64,000 bases of DNA from Pseudoscleropodium purum (Eukaryota > Streptophyta > Bryopsida > Hypnales > Brachytheciaceae). A program made the translations under genes and the position numbers. This document shows positions 44,427 to 57,000 of the stretch, piece after piece; position 1 is the first letter of the stretch, and the number at the start of each line of letters is the position of its first letter. Location: positions 22,870,173 to 22,934,172 of the forward strand of contig OZ017798.1 in assembly GCA_963969395.1 (NCBI GenBank), written 5' to 3'. The notes under the pieces were generated by a model that was not told the origin of the DNA, did no database searches, and was given only the letters and a program-made list of their open reading frames with translations.

Positions 44427-45323
44427 CTTCCCCCAAAATAAAAAAGATTAGAACAAATGCAATAGAATCATCAAGTCTTTGGACAATCACTCAACAAAAT
44501 TTACACCTTGTCTACATTGATTAATTTGAAGTTTATCAAAATTTCATTTTGGCTACATTGAATAATTTTCTCATATATTTTTTTACATCTTTATATGCAT
44601 TTGCTACTATTTGCTAATATGTAGTAGCAATATATATTAAACTATTGCTTATAAACATCATGTGCACCTTTGGAATCTATTGAAGAAAAAATAAAATAAA
44701 TTATGCTAGGCACAATCATAAACCCATTTGTTAAGTGTGACATAAATGACATAAAGAATTGTTTAAGATTTTCCTAACTCTATTTGTCTATAGCACAAAT
44801 ATTTGAAATCATTGAGCAACTTGCAATCATATTGAATATGGTTGAAAAGTCAAAAATGTAACTTTATAAAATATAATTAGAGCTCCCATCATATAGTAAT
44901 TTAGTAATGTTCCATTAGATGTTCCATTTAATATATTTAATTTTAATAATGTTAAAATTTAAAATTTATACCAAATTTGATATTTGGAAGAATTATTACA
45001 ATTTTTTTTGGATAATACAAGTTAATTGATGACTTAGCGATTCTTATACAAAAATTTTCTAATGCTTTGTTCAAAGAGTCGATGCCTTGTGAGAGTTGTG
45101 CATAAAAAATTTCTTATTATATAATATTTAATCTATTTTTGTAAACCATATGGGTCAAATACGTTATTAATATTGTTGTAATATTTGACTCTTTATTTCT
45201 TATAAGACTTCAATTTTCACTCATGACATTAGTTTCAAAATAGTGAGAATTATATTTTTGACCTTTGATAGTGTTCAAACAACTAGACTAGATTACTTTA
45301 TACATATTAGACATTGAATAAAG

Positions 45324-45387
45324 GGGCACACAACAAGGTTTGCAAAATTTGATAAGGGCACACAACAAAGTTTGCAAAACTTGATAG
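45324..45387 (+). repeat. Tandem duplication, 32-bp unit
   Basis: Two adjacent units beginning GGGCACACAACAA(G/A)GTTTG, differing at three positions. Confidence 0.8.
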
Positions 45388-48300
45388 GGGCCTACATATA
45401 ATTTGGGCACCTTCAAAGATATGAAGCTTCATTGAAGAGATGGTGGACAAAACAACAATGAGGCAAAAAGAGAGAAACACACATTTGCAATTAATTAACA
45501 TACACACCCTCCCTTGGAAAAAAACAAGAGTCGTTGATTTGTAATTAAAAAAAAACCTCCACCTTTTCTAATGCCGTAGATCTCCTAAAATCCTGTGATA
45601 CAAATACGTATTGAAATATGGCTATGATTATGTATTTGAATACAAATATGATACTAAGATATAAATCTAATACGGATATGTATTGAAATATGGCTACGGT
45701 TACAACTATGCACTTGAAATGTACTTCATATATCCCATATTGAATGGCATAGAGAGGCCACCTAAAAATTACAAATGGAGGCGGGGGGGAGTAGGGGGTA
45801 TTCAAATCAATTCAATTTAAATCTGTTTACTATGAGTTGGAGATGGGGGAATGAAAAAAAATTAAATCAGTTCAATTTTTTTTCTGAGCTCATTGTGATA
45901 GTTTGTCACACAATGACAATGAACTCAAAAGATGTAGCTTATTGCATGAACTTCACTATAGTTTTGTTTTGCTTTGTAGACAATGACAATGAAGCAAAAG
46001 AAGCAAGTATGTCTTCTTATTTCAATCTCCCCCCTATTTTGGAAAAATCCAAAGTCATTGATTTATTTACAAATATAGCAAATAAATTTCAAATATTCCA
46101 TGTCATTTGTAAGCCATACTAATGTTACATAAATAGAAATATGGGGTGGGGGGATGTTAGTCACAAGCACCTATCTCATTTTTTGAACCGATGACAAAGT
46201 GACATATATATGCTTTGTAGATTTTTTGAAAAAGTTAAAATAATACCAATGGTTGAATGACACGTGTACCCCAACAATTTTTTTATGTATAGATTTCTTA
46301 GTAAGCCACAATTTCTCACAATGACAATGAGCTCAAAAGAAGTAGTAACTATTTTGGTCTCAACAACAAAAGAACCAGCCCACAATGGCTCAAAAATTGA
46401 CAAAAAGGACCATATATATGGATAGGTCAATACATAAACCATCTCCAACCTAAGGTTATCACTAGAATTAATATTTTTTCATTCAAACATATTCAAACAA
46501 TTGAGCACACTCTAGTCAAGAAGTTCTATAGTCCACCAAATCCCAACCTCCAATTGCTATAACACTCTCTATCTTAAAATCCTTTTACTATCAACCTAAA
46601 TCTTTAACAAGTCACTTGCTTCAATGTCCAAATGGAATTGAATATGTAAAAAAGAAAAGATGAATCAGCTTCCACAATCTACTTTCAAATACATGTACAC
46701 TTTGCACTTTGCATACAATGTTAATTGATGTTACCTCCAACAGCACAATTTCAAGGCTTCAAAGGAAGACACTTGAAGGCTTCAAAGGTTTACTATTCTT
46801 GCAATTTCAGCCCTCCTGCAAACAATGCAAGTAGTTTGACACTAATTCTTTATCTAAATTTAGAACTCAAGTCTTCATGATTTTGAATAACTAAGATACT
46901 TGTTAGATTTGAAGTTTTGAAGAGAATTGAAATGATTTATACCTTAAATTAGGTTTTTTGTTTTGTTTGTTACATCTCTTGGAACCATGCATCCCTTGGT
47001 CAAACATGTTCTAGTACTATTGGAAAACCCTCTTGCAAGGAGGGGTGTATGAGCTTTGTTTCATGGTGGTTATATAATAGTGTGAAAATTGTGGATTTAA
47101 AAAAATTATTTTTGAATAAAAAAATAAAAAAATCAATTTTACTTTTATTTTATCGCACTAGCAATGGCACAGGGGCACACTAGTAGTTCTAAAGGTTTCA
47201 ATAAATTTCTTGTCATTTGAAGATTGGAAAAGGAAAAATGCTGTAGAAACATATTGCATAAGAGGTGACCAAATGTAGCTCAGACACTTCAAAAAAAGCA
47301 CAAGTAGCAATTACACCACCACCTGCTAGAAGAGAGCAAGGAGTCTAATAAAAAAGAGACACCACAAGTGTTGTTTTCATGGTTGTAAGGTAGAAGCACC
47401 TAAATGTGACACTTGTTTTGAATCTGTAGATCTTGAAAGCAACTATAGAATAAAATGATGGGTGTTTGTTAGGAAATGGTTTAGAAAACCAACAAAACTA
47501 GTTTTGTATTTTTCTAAGCTTGTATGAATATAATACAAATGTTTGGATACAACTATGTAGATGCACCTATTGTGGACACTAGACTAATACCAAAGTGGGC
47601 ACAAAATCACTCAAAAGCGACACACTTTAATTTTAAATCACATGTAGCCATTTAGGCAATTAGCCAATGCAAGTGAAAGTGACAATTTTTTGGAACACCA
47701 CCTGTCTACTTTAGGGTCCTTGTTTACTTTGGGTTCACTTGCACTTGAATTTAGGTTCTTCTTTAGGTTAGGGAACAACTAGTATTACATTTGGGTGCTT
47801 CTACATTATGATATCACCATTTGTTTTGTGAGATTAAAACAATGTCCCAAAACTTTGCAAACTCCATTTGCACCTTGTAGAAGGCAAAAACCTTAATTCC
47901 TAAAGGATCATGGCTTTTTTCTTTGTAAGAAAAACACTCAACTGTCATTTCTATTGTAAAGAGCAAAAAATTGTAAAAATTGATTATTTTTTGCATATCT
48001 AATCATAGAATCCTGCACTAGATTAATGTAAAAATGCGTGGAAGAAATTTCAAAAACCTTGGCTACATAGATTGCACTACAAAGTTTGAATTTTAGAATT
48101 TTATTATAAAAAATTGAGTCGAGAGTCTTAGAAAAAAAAACTAAAATTAAAAAAATTCATTTTCATTCTTAAAATAATTAATAAGTAGAAGTAGGTTTGT
48201 GAAAATGGAGTTTGAAAAAAAATTCAATATAATACATTATTTTCTCAAGAAGTTTGCCCCCAAAATAAGATGCTTTATGACTTTAACATCACTAATCCAA

Positions 48301-48726
48301 ATGGAATGAATCAAAGCTTTCCTTGTAGACAAAAATATGATCTATAAGAAACAAATTTTTGAAATTTTATTTTAGATTTTTGTCAATTTCTTTTGTGATG
48401 TCTAGTGGTAGAAAAATTGTTCTTAGGATGGCATAAGTTTTCCTCATGGACACTAATTAAAATAAAAATGACATTTCCCCAAAGCTATTTTATTTTTTTA
48501 TCTTAAGAAAATTTTTAAAATCATTACAAAAATTGAGACCATTGGAGCTTGCCATAAATCCATTTTGTCCCCCATAGGAACTTTGGTCTTTTAGGCATCA
48601 AATGTTTGCATTCTAAGGCATGATGTATACAAGCCTTTAGCTATAGAAGATCTTCAATACCATAATCATTACAAATGATGATAAATAGATGTACTCCACT
48701 ACACCTACTTTTGACCATGTCACTAA

Positions 48727-48802
48727 TATAATCCCTGACTAAATTCCCCCTAAATGTACCCCCTTATAATCCTTGACTAAGTTCCTTCCTAAATGTACCC
48801 CC
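48727..48802 (+). repeat. Tandem duplication, 38-bp unit
   Basis: Two adjacent units beginning TATAATCC(C/T)TGACTAA and ending TAAATGTACCCCC, with a few substitutions. Confidence 0.8.
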
Positions 48803-50352
48803 TATGAACATGAGAATTTGAGTACACTTGTAATTAACATTTTGAAAATTCATAGTTTACTTAGAAACTTACACAATGTCCAAAAAAAAAGTACTCTTTT
48901 AACTACCAACATCCGATAAAATTAAAAAATAAAATCTATTTTCAAATGATTATTTCAACATTTTTGGTGTCATGATTGTAATACAACATGATGTTGCTAA
49001 CCTTTTGAATATCAATTAGACAATCCATCTTACAAATTGCCTATTGTGCCATTCAAAGATAGATATCTCTATATTTTAATTAGATTTTGTCAAAGTATTG
49101 TACCATCATATTCAAATGTATAAAATTAATTATAATGTGAGGGTCAAATAGAAAAATCTAGTTAAAATATATAAATATTTGTTTTCAAAGTTTGGTTACA
49201 TGATACTTCACATTGAACTCTTCACAAATCATATTTCCGTTACTTAAGGGAGTACTTTTTAATACTAGGCATGAAAGATGTACATATGGATGTTTCATAT
49301 ATATCTAAGCAATTGAATTTTAAAAAATTCATCACCAATGTTTGTCAATGAATCATTATATAAAACCATAAATATTTAATGAAAAAATTTATCAAAAATA
49401 GAATTTTTATTTTTTGAAACTGAAACTTGGTACACTTGATTAGAATTGAATGCTGATTATGCAAGACACAAAACACCAATTTTACTCTATATTAGAGTTA
49501 ATTGTAAAGGAAATCCCAATTTGAAACAAGAGTGTCAAAGGAAGATGCTTCAAGGAGTTTCAACTTGTGTTTTCCTCAAACTCCACCTCCTATTCCTTCC
49601 GTTGCAAACTTTACAATCAACTCTTTTATGTAAAATTCATTGAATGGCACAATAGGCAGTTTGTAAGATCATTGGACCTTCCTGAGCATCATGTCCAACA
49701 TACACCATGAACACCCAGCATTGATTGTATACATGGAACACTTACGAAGCCTGATTCGGACTGCAGGAACTAAGGAAGCGTTTCTTCAAGTAAAATGAAC
49801 CCTAAGCCCAGAAAATATAATGCAGAGAATACCAAAACCCTAAAAAAAACTGCTGTCGCTACTGATCGCTGTTGGAGCAACTCATCTGCTCATACACTTG
49901 GTTGGACTCGTAGATTCGACAAGTCTGTAATAAGTCCAACCGATTGGGTTAAATGTCTGGCCGCTGATCTTGGATAAAATGGGTTTGTCTATGGTCTGCA
50001 ACCTTCCACTTTGAAATTGTATAAGAATTTCATACATCGCAATCAAAATTTGAACTCCAAAGATTTGGTAAATTTACACAGATCTCTCCACTGCTCTTTA
50101 CATTTCCCAGAAATCACTCCTACATATGTCAAAATGCTTGAAAGTCATGAGAATAGTATCCTCCATCTTAAATGTGACCTAAGAAAATCATGTCCAATAT
50201 GGAGGCCAATCAAGTCAATGCATTGGTGAAAAATTACCTTCAAATCGGAACTTCACTGGGAAAAAACAATACAAAACAAAATTCCATAATCCAATGCCAG
50301 CGAGAGTTTCATATTTTGCTGTCCTTCGAGGATACATCAGCATCATTGTAAA

Positions 50353-50691
50353 TCACAGAACATTACTTAAAACTTCACAGGAGCTATGTTCCGGAAACAA
50401 ATCCTGAAGTGATGCACACACACCCTCCCAGGGTACTTTCCATTCTAGCCATACATAATGAAACCAGCCAAGCCGCCCTTGGCCCGTTTCTCCAATGATC
50501 CTCTGTCGCATAAGACTTCTGAAAACTTCATCTGCTACAAACAGCACCTCCAACTCATGTCGCGGCAGTCCTAAAGCATCAAAGATCTATAAGTACATAT
50601 ACTTAACGCTATCTGCCTCAGAACTGGACCAGAATAAAATATATTTCTTGTCAGGATCTACTAACGCAGCGAGCTCACCATTGTCCAGTAC
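50353..50691 (-). pseudogene. Exon-like remnant of an unrecognised protein downstream of the second CDPK
   Basis: After a good splice acceptor (CTTCTTTTCAG ending 50692) a minus-strand frame reads about 112 codons to a stop at 50353, with one TAG at about 50587 where CAG would be natural. The sequence (LVDPDKKYILFWSSSEADS, LGLPRHELEVLFVADEVF, GRLGWFHYVWLEWKVPWEG) looks like real conserved protein rather than chance. I do not recognise the family. It begins about 90 bp beyond the CDPK stop codon on the same strand, so it could be the last exon of a fused or neighbouring gene. Confidence 0.4.
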
Positions 50692-50781
50692 CTGAAAAGA
50701 AGAGTATAGACACAATCTCATACATTGCTGCAGGTAGGTGCCGATCAGAGACGCCTGGATTGTCCAAACCACGGAGTGTTA

Positions 50782-52545
50782 CTACCTGTGTCTAGGCTTG
50801 TTGAGCTTGTCGCCGTCTTCGGTGCCCGGATTGCCTTTGCGCATCATGGCCACGAATTCGTCGTAATCGATTCGGCCGTCGTTGTCAGTGTCCACCTCGT
50901 TGATGATCTCTTGAATGGTTGCGGGATCGCCCATGCCGTTCTTCTCCATGGCTTCCTGGAGCTCGTCAATGGTGATGTAGCCACTGTTGTCCGCGTCGAA
51001 GTGCTGGAATGCTGCGAACAGATGATCCTCCTTCTGCGTCTTGTTCATGTGCATCGTCGCCGAAATGAACTCGTTGAAGTCGATATTGCCATTCCCGTCC
51101 ACGTCTGCGGCTTCCATCAGCTTCCGGATGTCGGACTCTCTGAGTTTCGTGCCCTGTCTGATCAAGCCCTCCTTGAGCTCCTCGAATGTAACTGTGCCAC
51201 TGTGGTCGGTGTCGATAGACTTGAAAAGCTCCCGCAAGCCAACGATCTCTTCCTCCGAGAGGCTCTCGGCGATCACCTTGAGTGCCAGCTTCTTCATCTT
51301 GTTCGCAGCCGAGAAGTTCTTCAGTCGAGTCAGCACCGCATTGTCGAGCGGCTCGTCGGACGCATCGCCGTCCACCCTCATCCATGGATGGGTCAACACC
51401 TGTTGGGCAGTCAGACGTTCTCTGACATCAGGGTTCAGCATTTTTGTCACCAGGTCTTTGGCCCCGCCTGAGATTTTGGGCCACGGATCAGCCTCAAAAT
51501 CAATTTTCCCTCGCAACACGGCGTCGAAGATGCCTTGCTCGGTTTCGGCCCAGAAGGGGGGAACTCCGCACAAGAGGATGTAGACAATCACACCTGCGCT
51601 CCACACATCAGCTTCGGGGCCATAGCTGCGGCGCAAAACCTCAGGCGCCACATAATAGGCGCTGCCCACGATGTCCTGGAAAAGTTCCCCATGCTTGAAG
51701 AAGGTCGACAGACCGAAGTCCGTGGCCTTCAGAGGCGCGTCCTCGTCCTTGCTGGACAACAGGAAATTCTCGGGTTTCAAGTCACGGTGGAACACGCCCA
51801 GCGAATGGCAGCGGTGCACCACGTTCACGATCACTCGGCACATGTCGGCCGCAGCGCGCTCGCTGTAATGCCCCTTGGCGATGATGCGGTCGAACAGCTC
51901 CCCGCCCGCACAAAGCTCCATCACCAAGTGCACGGAGTGCTTGTCCTCGAACACACCAGAAAGTTCCACGATATTGGGCGTCCCAGAAAGATGGTGCATG
52001 ATCTGCACTTCCCGCTTGACATCCTCGATGTCCTCCTTACTGGTCAGCTTGCGCTTGGCGATGCTCTTGCACGCGAACACATCAAAGGTATCCTTGTGGG
52101 TACACAAGTAGGTCACGCCGAATTGGCCGCGGCCTAGCTCTCGCCCCAACGTGTACGTCTGGCGAATATCCACCAGCGGCTTTCCCAAGACGCCGGAGTT
52201 CACCGAACTCAACGTCGGAGGGCGCGGCCTCGGCACGGGTGGTACATAGGGAGCAGGAGCAGGAGCCCGCTCAGACGCACCGCTACTAGGTCTTGTGCCA
52301 TGGGTATTCGCGGGGCGCGCGCCCCCGGCGGCGTGCGTGCTCGCCGGACGCGTGCTCCCCGCGTGACTGCTCCCCGTCGCATGGCCACTAACCCCGTGAC
52401 TGCTGCCTTGCACTCTGCCCGTGCTACCCGCACTGATCGCCGACTGCACACTCTCGTTCTTCTGCCGCGTATCGTGAGACCCGCCCGTATTCATCCCCCC
52501 TCCTCCCGCCCGCGTCTTCCTTGTCCGTCCACTCGTATTCCCCAT
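50782..52545 (-). CDS. Calcium-dependent protein kinase (CDPK/CPK), intronless, 587 aa
   Basis: Paralogue of the CDPK at 8568-10205, in inverted orientation. N-terminus [11 protein letters not shown] with likely myristoylated Gly2; a longer Ser/Gly/Ala/Thr/His-rich variable region (to about 128), then the kinase domain (about 130-389) with GRGQFG, catalytic Lys near 160, HRD Asp near 255 and DFG Asp near 276, the autoinhibitory junction, and four complete EF loops ([48 protein letters not shown]). The C-terminus KLNKPRHR is identical to the paralogue. Within the kinase domain a 515-bp stretch (51524-52038) appears identical in DNA to 8952-9466, while both sides differ at many positions. No intron or defect. 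The ATG at 52545 is the first in frame. Confidence 0.96.
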   Translation of the reverse strand: MGNTSGRTRKTRAGGGGMNTGGSHDTRQKNESVQSAISAGSTGRVQGSSHGVSGHATGSSHAGSTRPASTHAAGGARPANTHGTRPSSGASERAPAPAPYVPPVPRPRPPTLSSVNSGVLGKPLVDIRQTYTLGRELGRGQFGVTYLCTHKDTFDVFACKSIAKRKLTSKEDIEDVKREVQIMHHLSGTPNIVELSGVFEDKHSVHLVMELCAGGELFDRIIAKGHYSERAAADMCRVIVNVVHRCHSLGVFHRDLKPENFLLSSKDEDAPLKATDFGLSTFFKHGELFQDIVGSAYYVAPEVLRRSYGPEADVWSAGVIVYILLCGVPPFWAETEQGIFDAVLRGKIDFEADPWPKISGGAKDLVTKMLNPDVRERLTAQQVLTHPWMRVDGDASDEPLDNAVLTRLKNFSAANKMKKLALKVIAESLSEEEIVGLRELFKSIDTDHSGTVTFEELKEGLIRQGTKLRESDIRKLMEAADVDGNGNIDFNEFISATMHMNKTQKEDHLFAAFQHFDADNSGYITIDELQEAMEKNGMGDPATIQEIINEVDTDNDGRIDYDEFVAMMRKGNPGTEDGDKLNKPRHR

Positions 52546-53470
52546 ATCACCCTACTGCCCCACCACCGCACACGTTGAAACGCCCTCGAGCTCACTCACC
52601 AGACTCTGCAAATTCCAACATTCGTATTAGTGAGAACGAACCCAATTCGTGGACGGCAATTCTAAGCATGGACGGCCAAATTAGGTCACGGAACCGACAT
52701 CAGTCAAGCAACCGACACAAACCCGGAAAACAAGCAGCAAATGCAGCTGATACATCGCGAGCACAATCTCCGCCAACGGATCGTCCTCCCTCAAAGATTA
52801 AACAAGAGCGAAGGGTTTGCACCACATCAGGGTTAGGACGAACAGGGTAAGCAGCTCGCTCTCACGTTGTGGCTCTCACCCGGCTGGCTAAAGTCGCCAC
52901 TCAGAACTTCCACAGCATGCTTCCCCCACACAACACCATCACCCAAACAGCAAATCTATTCCACAAAACTGTGTCTGCAAGCTCACCGACAAAAACCATA
53001 GACCTAGAAACCCACCACACACAAGCTCCTCGCTCACTTGGAATGAGGGTTTCTTGTGAGCAAGGGCTGCAAACTCCTCACTCGGGAACCAGAGAGGAAC
53101 ATGTCAACGACGCGTCCATTCATTACTGTAAGAAGCCGGGGTGAACTTCTCCCGATAATTCCATCAATGCGTGCACTCGTCCCTCTATGGAGTATGGACG
53201 AAACATGTGTCCCCCATTACCAGCAGTTCATAGAACCAGCAACGACCTGGGGCTAGAAAACTAGGAGATAAAGTCATCAGACCGATAGGAAAGCAAGGCT
53301 ACTTGCGAATCAGTCAAACAGACGACTGGAAAGTCACCGAACTCTGAACTCTGCTGGCATTTCAAATTAGAAAGAGGGCATCCACACTTCCACATCATCG
53401 TTGCTGTTTAACTTAAGTTACTACTGCTGCTTACTGCTCAGTTACACCTGTTGCGATGCTGTGAAGCTTT
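52546..53470. other. Upstream region of the second CDPK
   Basis: Mixed-composition sequence that should contain the 5' UTR and promoter of the minus-strand CDPK. No clear TATA box or other gene was identified. Confidence 0.35.
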
Positions 53471-53800
53471 TCAGAAGTGTGTCATTGAGACGACGAAGGC
53501 AGGGACTGAAGCGGCCGGCACTGGACGCCAATACGTCACGTCATCCTTCCACTGAAGAATCCGAAGAAGTTCGTCGGGCAGTCGCGCTTGGATTTGGTCG
53601 GATCGGTCCGTCCGGCGGAGAGCGGCATGTGCGGATGTGCCGACGCAAGACCCGAAGTGGAAAATTCCGCGCAGGGAGCTCGAGCAGGGACCGTCCTCAA
53701 AAGAAACGGCAGATCTGGAATCTCGGAGCAGAGGAAGAGTTGGGCGGCGAGGACTGCTTGGTGGGGGGATGAATGTTTGGAGCTCTTCATCGGCATCCAT
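53471..53800 (-). CDS. Possible N-terminal exon of an F-box protein
   Basis: A 110-codon minus-strand frame from ATG 53800 (MDADEELQTF) contains ARLPDELLRILQ near its end, which resembles the start of an F-box (LPDELLxxIL). The rest of an F-box is not seen in frame, so either an intron follows or the match is chance. Moderate GC content and position upstream of the CDPK allow a gene here, but support is weak. Confidence 0.22.
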   Translation of the reverse strand: MDADEELQTFIPPPSSPRRPTLPLLRDSRSAVSFEDGPCSSSLRGIFHFGSCVGTSAHAALRRTDRSDQIQARLPDELLRILQWKDDVTYWRPVPAASVPAFVVSMTHF

Positions 53801-54043
53801 TCCGGGGCTACCAGGCAGTGCTGGTTGGTATTCTCCTTTCGTGGAATAGGGTACACATTTTCCATTGTCTGACAGGAGCTTTTGAACTGGAGTGTCGAGG
53901 TGGTTTCCATTGCGCAGTGTTCTCATATCCAGCCACCCTCCAGCCCTTGATTGGCTTAAATGCAAACCTGAAGGGCCTAGTTGTTGGGTTAGAGGGGTTC
54001 TATGGCACCCGACCCATTTTCGACCACTTAAACAATTCTGCAT

Positions 54044-57000
54044 ATCTGGAGCACGAGTTTCTTGAGTGCAGGAATTTTTTCATATAAAGAAACAGGGTTC
54101 AAAAGGATTTCATATTTTTTCAGAATTTTATTTCTGAGAATTAAATTACTATATATTTTTTTGGTTGAAGATTCTATTTGACCTATTCTTGTCATATAGG
54201 TCCTTCCTATTTCCAACCACAGGAAACTATATATTTCGTAATGTGCCATTTCTGCGTTGTAAATTGTGCCATAATTAGTCTCCTGTTTTTCTCCTACTAA
54301 TTGGAAAGAGTGTAGCCTATATGATGGGAATGTGTTCTAGTCAAAAATGGGTTGGCTATTATAAAAAAAATTAAAAAAAAAAGATAGGATGAAATGTGGA
54401 ATGTCATGCAAACTATCAAGATGATGACCTATTTCTAACCACTTAAGCAATTTAGCCTATTTGCAGCATACGGAAGGTTGAGGAAATTTTTTTCCCGTGT
54501 AGAGAAATAGATTGAAGAAGTATTTCATAATTTTTGACAATCTTTTTCTCAAAAACAAAATTATTATAAATTTTTTTTGTGAAGATTCTCTTTGTCTCAT
54601 TTTTGATATGCAAACAAATCAATTTCCAACCATAGACTAGTTACAAAACCAATGTAGGTGATCATTGTGGTTTTGATGTACATGTGATCATATTATACTT
54701 TCAATGTATACCTCCCAAACATTTATGTTGCCCCGTTGTATGGGAGTTGTCACCTACAGCACAATTGATTGGAAATTCAACAATCTAAGTTGTGAAAATG
54801 ACATGCTGGTCAGAATTGGGTCGACCCCGAGCATCCTTTGATCTTTTTTTGGAAAAAAATGAACCCCCCTTAGCGGCCAATTTCATTTTAAAACAATAGT
54901 GATGTGGTGTTTAACCTACGCCATTGATCTTGATGGGAAAAATGAGGCACCTCGAGAATCCATTGATGTAGCGCTGCTCGTTACAAATACAAGAACCATT
55001 GATCTGCACAGATGATCTTGAGAGTTAGGGTTCGGCACTTTCAATTGGGGGGTCCTTGTGTGAGTCTTTTGGAGCGTAGAGTGTCCATAGCCGCGCCACC
55101 CGTCTGTGAGTTTCTGTGTGATTTTGAGTTTGTGTGCTTGTTGCTGAAGGTCTCCAGTGTTTCTGTGTTTGCTTTGTGTGTTGAATGTCCTGGAAAATTT
55201 TCTTCCTCAGGTAATGGCCTCACTCTACACAAAGTAGTTCACTCTCTACTGTTCTCCAAGTAGACTTGGGTTCTGGGATCCGCGGCTCGGTACGATTGCA
55301 TCGCACTATGACAATGTAGATTTTTTCATTTGTTGCTTTGTAGCAAATGCTTGATCAGTTGTCAATTGCAAGCAAAGTTTCATCAGTTTGAAGTGATCAA
55401 TTTGAGGGGCATAATAAAAACTCTGAGAGATTGAATTAGGGTTTGGATGCACTTACTGAAGTACTAGACTCTTACTGAAATTGGTCTTGCGTGCAGGTTA
55501 ATGCGATCAATTGGGCCGCACACAACTCTTGTTGAAGCCAGTTCTATGATTCTTTAGTAATTTAACATGAATTGTAGATAATTGTGCTCGCCGATTTTTA
55601 CATTAAGTTTGAGCAATTTAGGTTGACTTCTTTTGCGGTGTAACGAAATGGTCTGAAGCATGCCTAAAGTAAGGCTCTTAGTTGAAATGTACGGTAATAA
55701 GCTTGTAATACTACCTCAAATTTGAGCACCGATTTGTTGCAATTAGCAAGTGTCATTTGCATCAAGCTGGTGGTGGGCTTTTCATGTTTTGTACCCCTTT
55801 GATAATTTTTTAAAAGTTTTACATCCAATGAAAGAATGACACCTGTACTTCTTTGTATGTACTTCTTTGTATTTGATTTTGGGTTTTCCCAGTTTTGACA
55901 CAATTCGTCACTATGCGTTCAAAAAACAACTCAATAAATATGTGCAAGCCAGTTGCTGCCTCTTTTGATCACATTGCATTGTGTGTGACAAATTGTCAAA
56001 ATGTGATCAAAAGAGGTGATTTCAATTAATGTAAACTGATGTGAAACAATGCCGTTTATTCCCCCTTCCCCCATTTGTAATTTTCACTGACAGGGATTAC
56101 TTTTTAGTACGTTAATCAATTGCATGAATTCTCGTGGAAGGTGTCCTAGTGCTTCCAGCACACAATTTATCTAGTAAACTTACTTAAGTCGTAGAATGAA
56201 CTGATCGAAGGGTCGAATTTACCTGAGACAATGACCTTCCAAGCGATCTGGAGCAGTTGCACAATGTTGCGTGCCAGATGTGTCAGCCCTAAATTCAAAG
56301 TCCAAGTCACACAAAATGTTTTAGTCTCTGGTTGGAAACCTCTCTTATTTGCCTTCCGATCCCAACTCGCGAGACCCTAACGGATATTTCATTAAAATGG
56401 CGGCATTCCACAAACTTGGCACTTTTAGGTTCAGAACATGCGGTCTGAACTGAACTGTATATCTGTCCTAGATTTCAGGATTTCGAGGTTTGAAATTTAT
56501 ACCAGTCTTAGAAAATTAATGGAAAAATGGTGGAAGAATGGTGCCATTTTAACGAAATTTCTGGTCCATCCATTGCTTTCTCCCGGAACCTCCTCGCGAG
56601 ATGAGCTTCAAATACGAGACTACAGAGACCAATGCAGTGAGCTTCAAGCAGAAGCATTTTAATTTTGGATCCACATACTGCTCACCTCGGCAATTTTATT
56701 CTCTTCAGTTCCTTAAAAGTCGGTGCAACTTGCTCCACGAGTCACTGTACGTTCTTTTTGGTACTGTTCAGGTACGCCACGCCCAAGTACTTGACCTAGC
56801 TTCTCTGAATTCTTGTCATCTAAGTATTCTGAATTAGTTGTTTAATTATCCTGACTTTTCTTCTAATTTTTTCTTTCTTTAGAAATTTCAGTTTGCAGCT
56901 CATCCTTGAGTCCTCGCAGCACCGGCTCCAGGGTTAGGCGGCAATCAGCACCGGCTCCTCCAGCAGTTGCAAGTCGCGTTGAATTACCAACTTTCAATTA

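Larger units (their letters stand above)
44427..50352. other. AT-rich spacer with small tandem repeats, no gene seen
   Basis: About 6 kb of AT-rich DNA with only short chance ORFs. A 25-bp motif ACAATGACAATGA(A/G)...CAAAAGA occurs three times (about 45911, 45979 and 46318). No credible gene or element terminus was found. Confidence 0.5.

Noticed and set aside
16600..44430. CRISPR-like array suggested by repeated GC words
   Set aside because: The motif copies are overlapping and irregular, without uniform repeats and spacers, and the DNA is plant nuclear.
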